From Dysgonomonas mossii DSM 22836 (GTDB lineage: Bacteria > Bacteroidota > Bacteroidia > Bacteroidales > Dysgonomonadaceae), in contig NZ_GL892006.1 of the NCBI RefSeq assembly GCF_000213575.1, positions 330,614-394,613 of the forward strand: DNA of 64,000 nucleotides. Reading direction: 5' to 3'. Below, piece by piece: positions 43,294-52,324 of the stretch. Every line of letters starts with the position of its first letter. Position 1 is the stretch's first letter. Made by a program: the position numbers and the translations under genes. A model generated the notes under the pieces. It did no database searches and was not told where the DNA came from. It saw only the letters and a program-made list of their open reading frames with translations.

Positions 43294-43301
43294 CAAATAT
43301 A
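43294..43301 (-). promoter_or_regulatory. -7 element for the terC leader
   Basis: Minus strand reads TATATTTG; transcription start about 43287, giving a leader of about 190 nt. Confidence 0.55.
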
Positions 43302-43406
43302 AGATATAAAATATACATCCACAATTTACTAGGTTAAATATTAACTTCGTTTAGTTTTATTTTTATCACGTCTACATATTAAAAAACATATTTATAAAAT
43401 ATGATG

Positions 43407-43414
43407 TATCTTTG
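43407..43414 (+). promoter_or_regulatory. -7 element for the HD-domain gene
   Basis: TATCTTTG, 38 nt before the ATG at 43453; weak -33 region. Confidence 0.5.
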
Positions 43415-43452
43415 TTTAAATATCAATAAATACATATAATCTCACAATATAC

Positions 43453-44694
43453 ATGACCATAAAGAAAAAGATAATCAACGACCCTGTTTTTGGCTTTATT
43501 ACGATACCGAACCTATTTTTATATAAATTGATTCAGCATCCTCTACTCCAGCGGCTAAACCGTATCAGGCAAATGGGATTAGCTTTTTTTGTATACCCCG
43601 GAGCACAACACACACGCCTACACCACTCTATAGGAGCTATGTACCTGATGGATGAGGCAATAAAGGTTTTACGGATAAAAGGGCACGAAATAACAGACGA
43701 CGAGGCAAATGGAGCGTTAGCTTGTATATTGCTGCATGATGTGGGGCACGGCCCGTTCTCTCATGCTTTGGAGCATACGTTGACAAATGGTATCCATCAC
43801 GAAGATTTTTCTTTGGCACTTATGAATTACCTAAACAAAGAGCTAAAAGGACAATTAAGCACATGTATATCAATATTCAAGAATGAATATCCAAAGAAAT
43901 TCCTGCATCAGTTAGTTAGCGGGCAGCTCGATGTTGATCGCCTCGATTATCTTCGACGTGATAGTTTTTTTACAGGTGTGACGGAAGGAAATATCGGTTC
44001 GGCTCGTATCATAAAAATGCTTGATATAAAAAACGATAAACTGGTAGTAGAAGCAAAAGGCATTTACTCTATCGAAAACTTTTTGACCTCACGCCGATTG
44101 ATGTATTGGCAGGTGTACCTTCACAAGACGGCCGTTGCCGCCGAAAAGATGTTGATAAAAGTTCTGATACGAGCTAAAGAATTAACAAACAATGGGGTTA
44201 ATTTATTTGCATCTCCTGCTTTGCAGTATTTCTTGCAAAAAAACATAGATAAAGCCTATTTCGAAAAGAAAATGGATGAAGTACTGCTTCACTTTGTTAA
44301 GTTAGATGATAATGATATTTGGAGCGCACTCAAGGTGTGGGCTGATCACGATGATGTAGTATTATCAAAATTGAGTGATTGCCTTGTAAACAGAAAATTG
44401 TTTAAAATAGAAATAACGAATGAAGAGCTTCCGACCTCTTATATACAGGAGTATATAGAGCGATATATGAGTGAATTTAATATTACAGAAAATGAAGCGG
44501 CCTATTTCTGTTCCTCAGATGTTATCTACACCAATATGTACAATGAAGTGGATGACAGCATTGATATTTTATATAATGATGGGACGATAAAAGACATTTC
44601 CGCTGCTTCGGATATGCTGAATATACAATTGCTATCAAAAAAAGTAGAAAAGCACTATTTTTCTTATCTTAAGATATTACCGACAAAGAATTAA
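43453..44694 (+). CDS. HD-superfamily phosphohydrolase
   Basis: 413 residues. Metal-binding HD residues are all visible: R-x..TRLHHSIGAMYLM (His), LLHDVGHGPFSHALEH (His-Asp, then His), and later LDVDRLDYLRRDSFFTGV (Asp), the order of dNTPase-like YdhJ/SAMHD1-type proteins. N-terminal INDPVFGFITIPNLFL is the characteristic family opening. Probably hydrolyses (deoxy)nucleotides; substrate unproven. It precedes tilS by 30 nt, although tilS has its own promoter box overlapping the gap. Confidence 0.9.
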   Translation: MTIKKKIINDPVFGFITIPNLFLYKLIQHPLLQRLNRIRQMGLAFFVYPGAQHTRLHHSIGAMYLMDEAIKVLRIKGHEITDDEANGALACILLHDVGHGPFSHALEHTLTNGIHHEDFSLALMNYLNKELKGQLSTCISIFKNEYPKKFLHQLVSGQLDVDRLDYLRRDSFFTGVTEGNIGSARIIKMLDIKNDKLVVEAKGIYSIENFLTSRRLMYWQVYLHKTAVAAEKMLIKVLIRAKELTNNGVNLFASPALQYFLQKNIDKAYFEKKMDEVLLHFVKLDDNDIWSALKVWADHDDVVLSKLSDCLVNRKLFKIEITNEELPTSYIQEYIERYMSEFNITENEAAYFCSSDVIYTNMYNEVDDSIDILYNDGTIKDISAASDMLNIQLLSKKVEKHYFSYLKILPTKN

Positions 44695-44707
44695 AATAAA
44701 GATATAT

Positions 44708-44715
44708 TACTTTTG
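44708..44715 (+). promoter_or_regulatory. -7 element for tilS, predicting a nearly leaderless mRNA
   Basis: TACTTTTG lies 9 nt before the ATG at 44725, so transcription would start within a few bases of the start codon. Confidence 0.4.
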
Positions 44716-44724
44716 TACTTAATT

Positions 44725-46050
44725 ATGAATATAGTACAGGTCGAACAATATATAGACGAGCACCAACTATTAGAAGACGGTAGCAAGGTTATTGTAGGGG
44801 TTAGCGGTGGAGCCGACTCTGTCGCTCTACTGGATATCCTGCACTCGTTGAAATATAAGTGTGTGGTGGCACATTGCAACTTTCATCTTCGGGGAGAAGA
44901 GTCTAATCGTGATGCTTTTTTCGTAGAAGAATTGTGCCAAAAGTACAACCTTAAATATGAAAGGGTAGATTTTGATACAGAGGCCTATGCCGAGATCCAT
45001 TCCATCTCGATAGAAATGGCAGCAAGAGAATTGCGATATAACTGGTTTGAACAAATAAGAACAATCCACCTGGCTGATAAGATTGCAGTTGCACATCATC
45101 GTGACGATTCGGTAGAAACCATACTTCTAAACCTCATAAGGGGAACAGGGATAAGAGGATTGACGGGAATAGCTGCCCAAAACAATAACATTATTCGCCC
45201 TCTTCTATGCCTCAGCAGAAAAGATATTTTAGAATATCTTAAAGACAGAGGATTGAAATATGTAGATGATAGTACCAATAATGAGGACTTGTATACACGA
45301 AATAAGATAAGGCTAAATATTATCCCATTGCTGGAGACAATCAACCCATCGGTAAAAGATTCTATTATCCGCACAGGCGAGCATTTATCGCAGGTGGAGA
45401 ATATCTATAATTTTTATATCCAACAGGTAAAGGCAGATGTGTTGAGTGACGATAGCATCAACATCCGAACGCTGATTAAATATTTAGAGCCGGAAGCGAT
45501 ACTCTATGAGTTGCTTGCTCCTTACAATTTTAATACAGCAACAGTAAGACAAATTTTTGAATCGATCATAAGTCAGTCCGGAAAGATATTTTACTCCGAC
45601 ACGCACAAGCTGATTAAGGATAGGGAATTCTTTATAATAAAAAAAAGAGAGAAGCTCTCTGTAGACAGCTTTCTGATAAGGGAAGAAGATCGCTTGATGA
45701 GCTATCCATTACAACTATCTATCGAAACAATCCAAATAGATAATGGCTTTGTAATAGAAAAAAATAAAAATATTCTCTATCTGGATAAAGATAAAATAAA
45801 ATTCCCGCTAACACTCAGAAGGTGGCATCAAGGCGATTGGTTTATTCCATTCGGGATGAAGGGCAAGAAAAAGGTCAGCGATTATTTCACCGATCAGAAG
45901 TTTACTTTGTTCGAAAAAGAAGAAGCCTGGCTACTTTGCTCAGAAAATGATATTGTGTGGATTGTTGGGGAACGTTCCGACGATCGATTTAAGATAGACA
46001 AATCTACCAGGCAAATCCTAAAGATACAGACAACAGATAATCAATTATAA
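44725..46050 (+). CDS. tilS: tRNA(Ile)-lysidine synthase
   Basis: 441 residues from ATG 44725 (a TTG at 44713 is not needed). N-terminal PP-loop ATPase with VIVGVSGGADSVALLDIL (SGGxDS) and HCNFHLRGEESNRDAFFVEE; AHHRDDSVETILLNLIRGTG is the conserved HxxDDxxET substrate region. Substrate-binding domains follow (about 210-300) and the C-terminal TilS domain ends KVSDYFTDQKF..WIVGERSDDRFKI. Converts C34 to lysidine in tRNA-Ile(CAU), essential for AUA decoding. Confidence 0.96.
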   Translation: MNIVQVEQYIDEHQLLEDGSKVIVGVSGGADSVALLDILHSLKYKCVVAHCNFHLRGEESNRDAFFVEELCQKYNLKYERVDFDTEAYAEIHSISIEMAARELRYNWFEQIRTIHLADKIAVAHHRDDSVETILLNLIRGTGIRGLTGIAAQNNNIIRPLLCLSRKDILEYLKDRGLKYVDDSTNNEDLYTRNKIRLNIIPLLETINPSVKDSIIRTGEHLSQVENIYNFYIQQVKADVLSDDSINIRTLIKYLEPEAILYELLAPYNFNTATVRQIFESIISQSGKIFYSDTHKLIKDREFFIIKKREKLSVDSFLIREEDRLMSYPLQLSIETIQIDNGFVIEKNKNILYLDKDKIKFPLTLRRWHQGDWFIPFGMKGKKKVSDYFTDQKFTLFEKEEAWLLCSENDIVWIVGERSDDRFKIDKSTRQILKIQTTDNQL

Positions 46051-46051
46051 A

Positions 46052-46089
46052 AAAAGCACCTCTCTCTATAAAAAGATGAGGTGCTTTTG
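46052..46089. terminator. Terminator between tilS and the convergent lipoprotein gene
   Basis: AAAAGCACCTC (46052-46062) pairs with GAGGTGCTTTT (46078-46088); A run before and T run after make it bidirectional. Confidence 0.88.
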
Positions 46090-46104
46090 TATTTAGTTAG
46101 ACAC

Positions 46105-46587
46105 TTATTTCAATTCGTATCCGGCTCCCTTAGCGTATGCTTTTTGGGTATTTACCAACTGCTCAAAACTCGCATTATAAGCATCCATTTTAGCATCATA
46201 TTCGTCCGAAATCTTATCGAACTCTTCGTCCGAAGACTCTTCTGTTAAAGTCGTAAATTTCCTTCCGGCTTCTACGATTGCTCTTAAATCTTGGTATGTT
46301 TTCAAAGCAGCATTTTTAAATTCCTCTGCACCTTTTGGAGCTTCTAAGGCTTTCACAATATCCAGTTCTGCATCAATCTTTACCAATGCACTATCTGTTG
46401 CAGCAGCAATACTTTCATAAGAACCGGAAGCAATAGCCGCAGAAAGAGTCTCTGTATACGAATCGCTTACATGAGAAATAGTCTCATTCGCCTCTACAAT
46501 CGTATCGTTAAATTTAACAGGAGACGTTCCACCACAAGAGGTTAAAATAAGACTTACTGTGAGTAATGATAATAATAATTTTTTCAT
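46105..46587 (-). CDS. Small helical lipoprotein, function unknown
   Basis: 160 residues. Lipoprotein signal with lipobox SLILTSC followed by GGTSP. The mature part is almost wholly helical, Ala/Glu-rich (IVEANETISHVSDSYTETLS; LDIVKALEAPKGAEEFKNAA), as in small four-helix envelope lipoproteins. No known motif. Own -7 element at 46620-46627. Confidence 0.8.
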   Translation of the reverse strand: MKKLLLSLLTVSLILTSCGGTSPVKFNDTIVEANETISHVSDSYTETLSAAIASGSYESIAAATDSALVKIDAELDIVKALEAPKGAEEFKNAALKTYQDLRAIVEAGRKFTTLTEESSDEEFDKISDEYDAKMDAYNASFEQLVNTQKAYAKGAGYELK

Positions 46588-46619
46588 TTCTAATTATGTT
46601 AAGATTTTTAATAAGAAAT

Positions 46620-46627
46620 CAAAGATA
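46620..46627 (-). promoter_or_regulatory. -7 element for the helical lipoprotein gene
   Basis: Minus strand reads TATCTTTG, 33 nt upstream of the ATG. Confidence 0.5.
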
Positions 46628-46654
46628 GCTAAAACATATATTGAAGCCAATCTT

Positions 46655-48271
46655 TTAGGAAGATAAGGCTCTCTTCTTAGCCAAGAACTCTTTGATTCCT
46701 CCGATATGCTCACGCACTTTTTTATCCGAAAATTCATAGACTTTTGTCACCAGCCCGTCCAAGAAATCACGGTCGTGGGAAACAAGGATAACTGTTCCAT
46801 CATAGTCTAGCAAAGCATTCTTCAGCACCTCTTTAGTCTTCAAGTCCAAGTGGTTTGTAGGCTCATCGAGAATAAGCAGATTTACAGGTTCAAGCAACAA
46901 CTTTATCATAGCTAAGCGTGTTCTCTCCCCTCCCGAAAGTACTTTTACTTTCTTCTCCGAATCGTCCCTGTTAAACATAAACGCTCCCAAAATATTACGA
47001 ATTTGAGTACGTATATCCCCTTCTGCAACCCGATCGATAGTCTCAAAGACTGTGAGATCTTCATCTAACAAATCAGCCTGATTTTGTGCAAAGTAGCCAA
47101 CCTGTACATTATGTCCTAAAAGTATACTGCCATCGTATGAGGTTTCGCCCATCACGCATTTTACAAATGTAGATTTTCCTTCTCCGTTCTTTCCTGCCAA
47201 AGCAATTTTCTCGCCACGCTCTATCATTAGATTGGCATTTTCAAAAACCAGATAGTCATCATATTTTTTCGTTACCATATCTACCGTCAACGGATAATTA
47301 CCCGAACGTGTAGCCGGCTGGAAACGAATACGGATTTGCGATTTGTCTTCTTCATCTATCTCCACACGCTCCATCTTTTCCAATTGACGGATACGGCTTT
47401 GTACAAGCACCGCTTTAGCCGCTTGCGCTCTAAAGCGTTCTATAAATTCTTCTATCTCGGCTATCTGTTTTTGTTGAGCCTCCCATGCATGTATTTGTTG
47501 TTGGCGACGCTCCTGTCTCAGTTCTACATATTTAGAATAGTTTACCTTATAGTCGTAAATACGCCCCATCGTCAACTCAATCGTACGTGTAGTTACCGCA
47601 TCGATAAAAGCACGGTCGTGGGAAATAAGAACCACAGCTTTTGCCTGAGTATTTATAAAGTCTTCGAGCCAACCAATAGATTCTATATCAAGGTGATTGG
47701 TAGGTTCATCGAGCAACATTACATCGGGATTACTCAACAAGAGTTTAGCAAGCTCGATACGCATACGCCATCCTCCACTAAACTCATTGGTAGGACGATC
47801 GAGATCGGCACGCTTAAAGCCTAGACCAAGCAATGCTTTTTCGACTTCACCTTCAAAGTTGACATCTTCTACCATTGCCAAGCGTTCGTGGGCATGAGTA
47901 AAGTCATCTATCAGTTTGGCATAATCATCAGATTCGTAGTCGGTACGTGTTTCCAACTGCTTATTCATATCCTCAATCTTTGCTTGAAGATCGAAGATAT
48001 AAGAGAATGCTAAAGATGCTTCTTCACGCACTGTACGTTCATCGGTAATTTTCATTACCTGAGGAAGATACCCAACGGTAACGCCATCAGGCCCGGTTAT
48101 TGTCCCTCTGAAATGCGTATTGACACCTGCCAGAATTTTGAGCATAGTACTCTTCCCTGCCCCATTCTTACCAACAAGCGCAATTTTATCTTTATCATTA
48201 ATGATATAGCTGATATTATCGAACAATACTCTATCCCCTAACTCAACTTTTAAGCTGTCAACAATTAACAT
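46655..48271 (-). CDS. ABC-F family ATPase
   Basis: 538 residues, two ABC cassettes, no membrane domain. Walker A GKNGAGKSTMLK (about 36) and GKNGEGKSTFVK (about 355); signatures FSGGWRMR and LSGGERTR; Walker B LLDEPTNHLDIE and LILDEPTNHLDL. Between them is the charged linker (about 240-310, RQERRQQQIHAWEAQQKQIA) that inserts at the ribosomal E site in this family. Likely a housekeeping translation factor of the EttA/YbiT/YkpA type rather than an antibiotic-protection factor. Promoter TACCTTTG at 48300-48307. Confidence 0.93.
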   Translation of the reverse strand: MLIVDSLKVELGDRVLFDNISYIINDKDKIALVGKNGAGKSTMLKILAGVNTHFRGTITGPDGVTVGYLPQVMKITDERTVREEASLAFSYIFDLQAKIEDMNKQLETRTDYESDDYAKLIDDFTHAHERLAMVEDVNFEGEVEKALLGLGFKRADLDRPTNEFSGGWRMRIELAKLLLSNPDVMLLDEPTNHLDIESIGWLEDFINTQAKAVVLISHDRAFIDAVTTRTIELTMGRIYDYKVNYSKYVELRQERRQQQIHAWEAQQKQIAEIEEFIERFRAQAAKAVLVQSRIRQLEKMERVEIDEEDKSQIRIRFQPATRSGNYPLTVDMVTKKYDDYLVFENANLMIERGEKIALAGKNGEGKSTFVKCVMGETSYDGSILLGHNVQVGYFAQNQADLLDEDLTVFETIDRVAEGDIRTQIRNILGAFMFNRDDSEKKVKVLSGGERTRLAMIKLLLEPVNLLILDEPTNHLDLKTKEVLKNALLDYDGTVILVSHDRDFLDGLVTKVYEFSDKKVREHIGGIKEFLAKKRALSS

Positions 48272-48299
48272 CGAATCTGTATTTTATTTTTTGAAGGTG

Positions 48300-48307
48300 C
48301 AAAGGTA
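48300..48307 (-). promoter_or_regulatory. -7 element for the ABC-F gene
   Basis: Minus strand reads TACCTTTG followed by CACC, 29 nt before the ATG. Confidence 0.55.
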
Positions 48308-48370
48308 GAGAAAAATAAGACACGAAATATCAAAACGAATTACTGTTAATCGTTATCGTTGGAAATAGGA

Positions 48371-48398
48371 AAGAGAAGAGACAGTCATCTCTTCTCTT
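48371..48398 (-). terminator. Terminator of the lactonase-family lipoprotein gene
   Basis: AAGAGAAGAGA (48371-48381) and TCTCTTCTCTT (48388-48398) form an 11-bp stem with a 6-nt loop. Confidence 0.7.
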
Positions 48399-48437
48399 CT
48401 GAATAATAAAAAGATAAGTAATATTTTTAGCCTTACC

Positions 48438-49631
48438 TTACTTGAAAGAAGTAAATTTCAGGCAAACAGGCATATCCAGTTCTATATCCTTATATGTATT
48501 TTCCAAAAGGCCTGTAACCCGATCTATAAGGAATATTTGGATGACATCATTATCACGACTTGCCACCAATAAGAATTTACCATTCGGAGTAATCACGAAA
48601 TTACGGGGGTGCACTCCTGTTTCCTGATAGCCAACTTTGGTTAGCTTACCATCAGCCTGATTTATAGAGAATATAGCGATACCATCTCCTTTCAGCCGGT
48701 TGGATGCATAAAGGAATTTGCCGTCAGGCGACACATGAATATCAGCACTACCCTTTGCGCCAAGTGTATCGGCTTGGATTGTTTGAATTTGAGTCAGATT
48801 CCCGGCATTTGCATCGTAGTTGAATGCGATAACAGCGCCCGACAGTTCATTGATAAGGTAGGCATACTTTCCATTCGGATGAAAATCAAGATGCCTTGGT
48901 CCTGATCGGGGTGCTACATTAAAAGCAGCAGGTGTTCCCACCTTGAGATAACTCCCCGCATCTTCTTCATTTATAGTGAATTTATGTATTTTATCTGTTC
49001 CCAAATCATCGGCGAACAAATATTTCCCATCAGGAGAATAGCGTACACAATGCAGGTGAGGCGCTTTCTGACGCTCTGCATCTGCCCCTTTTCCTGTAAA
49101 ACGAATCAATTGAGCAGCAGTAGTCAGCGTTCCGTCACCATTAATATCAAAGGCTGTAATACTACCACCCGAATAATTAGCGGTAACAACATGCTTGCCA
49201 GTATTGTCGAGCTCTATATAACAAGGATCAGCACCACCTGTCAATTGCGAATTTAGAAGTTTTAGCGTGCCATCTTTCTTATCGAAAACGAAAGCATTGG
49301 CCCCAGCTTTTGCGTCTCCGGTTTCGGAAACAGAATAAACATGCGTACCTTCTTTATTGATAGTAAGGTATGATGGATTGGTCACCTTAACCACACTTTT
49401 ATATTTGGAAAAACCTGAAACAGTATCAAATTGATAAACATAAATACCTTCGCTCTCGCCTGTTGTATATGTACCCACCAGCAAGTACAAACTTGTTTCG
49501 TCTGAGATAGTTTCTGCACTCATATTTGTTGTATCCGACGGATCAATATTTGAATTATCCACATTTGTTTTTTGTTTACAAGAAATAAGGGAAAGAACAG
49601 CGAAAGCTGAAAATAAAATATATTTACGCAT
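48438..49631 (-). CDS. Lactonase-family (PF10282 beta-propeller) lipoprotein
   Basis: 397 residues. Lipoprotein signal with lipobox LSLISC. The mature part is a seven-bladed propeller of the YbhE/Pgl type: LLVGTYTTGESEGIYVYQFD, GGADPCYIELDNTGKHVVTA, APHLHCVRYSPDGKYLFADD, GPRHLDFHPNGKYAYLINEL, DIHVSPDGKFLYASNRLKGD. The His/Arg/Glu set of 6-phosphogluconolactonase is largely present (RHLDFHP, NEL). Being exported, it would act on an extracytoplasmic lactone rather than on 6-phosphogluconolactone of the pentose phosphate pathway; true substrate unknown. Confidence 0.88.
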   Translation of the reverse strand: MRKYILFSAFAVLSLISCKQKTNVDNSNIDPSDTTNMSAETISDETSLYLLVGTYTTGESEGIYVYQFDTVSGFSKYKSVVKVTNPSYLTINKEGTHVYSVSETGDAKAGANAFVFDKKDGTLKLLNSQLTGGADPCYIELDNTGKHVVTANYSGGSITAFDINGDGTLTTAAQLIRFTGKGADAERQKAPHLHCVRYSPDGKYLFADDLGTDKIHKFTINEEDAGSYLKVGTPAAFNVAPRSGPRHLDFHPNGKYAYLINELSGAVIAFNYDANAGNLTQIQTIQADTLGAKGSADIHVSPDGKFLYASNRLKGDGIAIFSINQADGKLTKVGYQETGVHPRNFVITPNGKFLLVASRDNDVIQIFLIDRVTGLLENTYKDIELDMPVCLKFTSFK

Positions 49632-49740
49632 AATACTCTATTTTATGTAAAAGATGAACCTGAAAATGTTTACTAGAACAAAAGAAGTCAAAAATTATTA
49701 GTTTACGGCATTTTTTCAATACAAAATTCAAAAGAAATAT

Positions 49741-49772
49741 TTTGCTTTAATAAGATTAAAAAGCTATCTTTG
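49741..49772 (+). promoter_or_regulatory. Promoter of rpmE2
   Basis: TTTG (49741-49744), 20-bp spacer, TATCTTTG (49765-49772): a full match to the Bacteroidetes consensus, 38 nt before the ATG. Confidence 0.8.
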
Positions 49773-49810
49773 TCGGCTGAAAAAGAAGAAACAATTTAAA
49801 CTACTATAAA

Positions 49811-50071
49811 ATGAAGAAAGATATTCATCCAGCAAACTATCGTCCGGTTGCTTTCAAGGATATGTCAAACGATGAGGTATTTATTTCACGTTCAACTATC
49901 AATGCTAAAGAAACTATCGACATAGATGGTGTTACTTATCCATTGGTGAAGCTTGAAATCACAAGTTCTTCTCACCCGTTCTATACAGGAAAACAAAAAC
50001 TTGTAGATACAGCAGGACGTGTTGATAAGTTTATGAACCGTTACGCTAAGCGTACACAACCAAAGAAATAA
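49811..50071 (+). CDS. rpmE2: Ribosomal protein bL31, type B
   Basis: 86 residues. [19 protein letters not shown] and [20 protein letters not shown] are diagnostic. It lacks the CxxC zinc motif of type A L31, so it is the zinc-free form. Bridges the two ribosomal subunits. Strong promoter and terminator; monocistronic. Confidence 0.97.
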   Translation: MKKDIHPANYRPVAFKDMSNDEVFISRSTINAKETIDIDGVTYPLVKLEITSSSHPFYTGKQKLVDTAGRVDKFMNRYAKRTQPKK

Positions 50072-50096
50072 TTGTAATCTAATTACAAGTTTAACT

Positions 50097-50129
50097 AAAA
50101 AAGGCTATTCGAATGAATAGCCTTTTTTA
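50097..50129 (+). terminator. Terminator of rpmE2
   Basis: AAAAAAGGCTATTC (50097-50110), loop GAAT, perfect complement 50115-50128 ending in a T run; the A run makes it usable for the convergent gene too. Confidence 0.92.
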
Positions 50130-50149
50130 GTATATATAGGTCAATTATT

Positions 50150-52138
50150 TCACGATACTACCTTTTCCAATTTACTTATAGTCTCGTTGCCCAATCTAGT
50201 CTTCGATTCGATATGCTTCAAAACAGTCTCCACAAAAGGATTTTCTTCAAAGATACCACGCACTTGTTCAAAATCTATTTTTTGCTGATGTTTGTCTCCA
50301 TCCACACCAAAACCAGTATGAGAAGATAACGAAAATTCCTTCTTAGCATCCTCGTAAATCATTCTATCCAACTCTACAACAGCCTCTTTCCATTGACTTA
50401 CAATATCGACAATATCCTGAGCGGTAATTGTATCCAAAGACAGATTATAATATTGCTGTATCTTATCCCACGCCCAAGTCCATTCAAGTGAGTAATAGTT
50501 TTTATGCAGTTGTTCAAAAATAGCATTCATTTCACTCACATGTTTTATATTATCCGACTCGATATCATCTATAAGCTTATCGATCTCAGAACGAGGAACA
50601 AGCATACCTCCCACATCACTCCATTCATTCAGTCCCACTTCGGTATCAGGTTTCAAACATTCCCTAATTTCCTCATTGCTAGTATATGAACACTTGGATA
50701 AGCGTGAAATTATAGAGTTTCCAAGAAACTTGTTAATAGCCATATTGTACAACTTCAATCCTCTCTTCAGAGAAGTTCCTTTGATACGGCAACTCTGATA
50801 TGTGTACGATCCCGATGTCTCGCCACAAGTCTCTTTCAGCCCTTCCAATATTTCGATCGCCTTAAACATTTTCTGTATTGTATAAGGACTCAGTAGGTTG
50901 AAGTTTATCTGATCTAGTTTTTCAGGATCTTTTCGTTTATCCCTTTTTGGAAATTTCTGTGCATCACGAATCGTACCTACACTACGCAAGTTAATACCGG
51001 GAACCAATACCGACTCATCTTTATCCTCTATCAGATAAGAGAACGGCATGTTGGAAGTATCTGCATTATAATAGTGGCGTCCCATAATAAGAGAAAAAGC
51101 TCCGATGCGCGAAGGCCATAGGATATACGAATTACTGGTTGTTTTTCCTCCACGCTCTACAATGCCCTGATGAATAGGTCCCAGTTTGTACATGTGATTA
51201 CTCTGATTAGAACCCGAACCGGCATTCATAAAAGAAAACATCCCGGCAATCAAGAGTGTAGACTTGTGATGAGTCACTGTATATGGCCCGGCAAACAAAG
51301 CGCAGGCTTCACCGTTCTCACCCTGACAATTGCTAAAAAATAATGAATCGCTCGCCGAATAGGTATGCCCCAATTGGCATGATTGCCCTACAAAGCAGCG
51401 GGTAAGCATCGTCCCATCCTCGACACGTGAACCCGAACAGACAATAAAGTCATTCGCCATTACGCTATATCCGATATGAACAGGATCGTACTGATTACTG
51501 TTAATGCTTCCGTTCTCAAGATGGCGTGCTCCTTCTATTGTGGCATAATCCCCTATGTGCACATTTTTTATTGCTCCTGCATTTACAATCGTCACATTAT
51601 CGCCTATGTACCCAAAATCAGAGGTACGTTCTTTGGCATAATCAGCGACCATGCCCTGAAGTTTTTTTATCAATGCAGGTCGATGGCGATAGAAAGAAAG
51701 AATATAGGCGAAATGAGCACTCAGTTTATCATAGATCATAACCTCACGCCCGCCCGTTTCATTTAATACCGAAACCTCTATTCCATTCCCAAACGATGAT
51801 TGTCCTTCTACATACAGGTGGTGTATGTTTTGTATGCGCACATTGCTGCCAATACGATAGTTGGCTATATAATTCTGTACATTTTCGATAAGGACATTAT
51901 CACCTAATTCGCAATTATGAAGACAGGCATGTTTCAGACCCGAATGCTTTTTAAGCCCTCCCGGTAATGTGAATTCATCTTCAAAAACACCTAACTTAAC
52001 TTTGCCCGAAAAATTAGTATGTTTAATATAGTCTGGTTTGAAGTTCTTATGTACCGAAATATTGTTCCAGTTATCGGCCAAACAGCCCTGACTCTCAAGT
52101 CTTGTTATTTCTTCGGGGGTTAGATTTCTGTAATCCAT
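50150..52138 (-). CDS. DUF4954 family protein (left-handed beta-helix)
   Basis: 662 residues, no signal peptide. Opens MDYRNLTPEEITRLESQGC, typical of the Bacteroidetes DUF4954 family. The region about 60-400 is rich in hexapeptide-like steps (IGDNVTIVNAGAIKNVHIGD; LGHTYSASDSLFFSNCQGEN), indicating a left-handed beta-helix such as that of sugar acyl- or nucleotidyltransferases. The C-terminal third is helical. Such folds usually transfer acyl groups to sugars, but no catalytic histidine assignment is possible here. Monocistronic. Confidence 0.87.
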   Translation of the reverse strand: MDYRNLTPEEITRLESQGCLADNWNNISVHKNFKPDYIKHTNFSGKVKLGVFEDEFTLPGGLKKHSGLKHACLHNCELGDNVLIENVQNYIANYRIGSNVRIQNIHHLYVEGQSSFGNGIEVSVLNETGGREVMIYDKLSAHFAYILSFYRHRPALIKKLQGMVADYAKERTSDFGYIGDNVTIVNAGAIKNVHIGDYATIEGARHLENGSINSNQYDPVHIGYSVMANDFIVCSGSRVEDGTMLTRCFVGQSCQLGHTYSASDSLFFSNCQGENGEACALFAGPYTVTHHKSTLLIAGMFSFMNAGSGSNQSNHMYKLGPIHQGIVERGGKTTSNSYILWPSRIGAFSLIMGRHYYNADTSNMPFSYLIEDKDESVLVPGINLRSVGTIRDAQKFPKRDKRKDPEKLDQINFNLLSPYTIQKMFKAIEILEGLKETCGETSGSYTYQSCRIKGTSLKRGLKLYNMAINKFLGNSIISRLSKCSYTSNEEIRECLKPDTEVGLNEWSDVGGMLVPRSEIDKLIDDIESDNIKHVSEMNAIFEQLHKNYYSLEWTWAWDKIQQYYNLSLDTITAQDIVDIVSQWKEAVVELDRMIYEDAKKEFSLSSHTGFGVDGDKHQQKIDFEQVRGIFEENPFVETVLKHIESKTRLGNETISKLEKVVS

Positions 52139-52223
52139 ATATTATATTTAGATTAAAGCTTGAATAAAAAAACGATTTGTATACATCTTACAATAATACA
52201 CACCGTATTTTTACCAACTGAGA

Positions 52224-52231
52224 CAAATTTA
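52224..52231 (-). promoter_or_regulatory. -7 element for the DUF4954 gene
   Basis: Minus strand reads TAAATTTG, 86 nt upstream of the ATG. Confidence 0.4.
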
Positions 52232-52273
52232 ATAATAATGTCTTTCAGTACTATCGAAATTCTATCTTTTTAA

Positions 52274-52317
52274 TAAGAAACCCCGATTATAAATTAAACT
52301 ATAATCGGGGTTTCTTA
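52274..52317 (-). terminator. Terminator of the large lipoprotein gene
   Basis: TAAGAAACCCCGATTATA (52274-52291) and its exact complement (52300-52317) form an 18-bp stem with an 8-nt loop, just after the stop at 52325. Confidence 0.82.
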
Positions 52318-52324
52318 CTTTATA

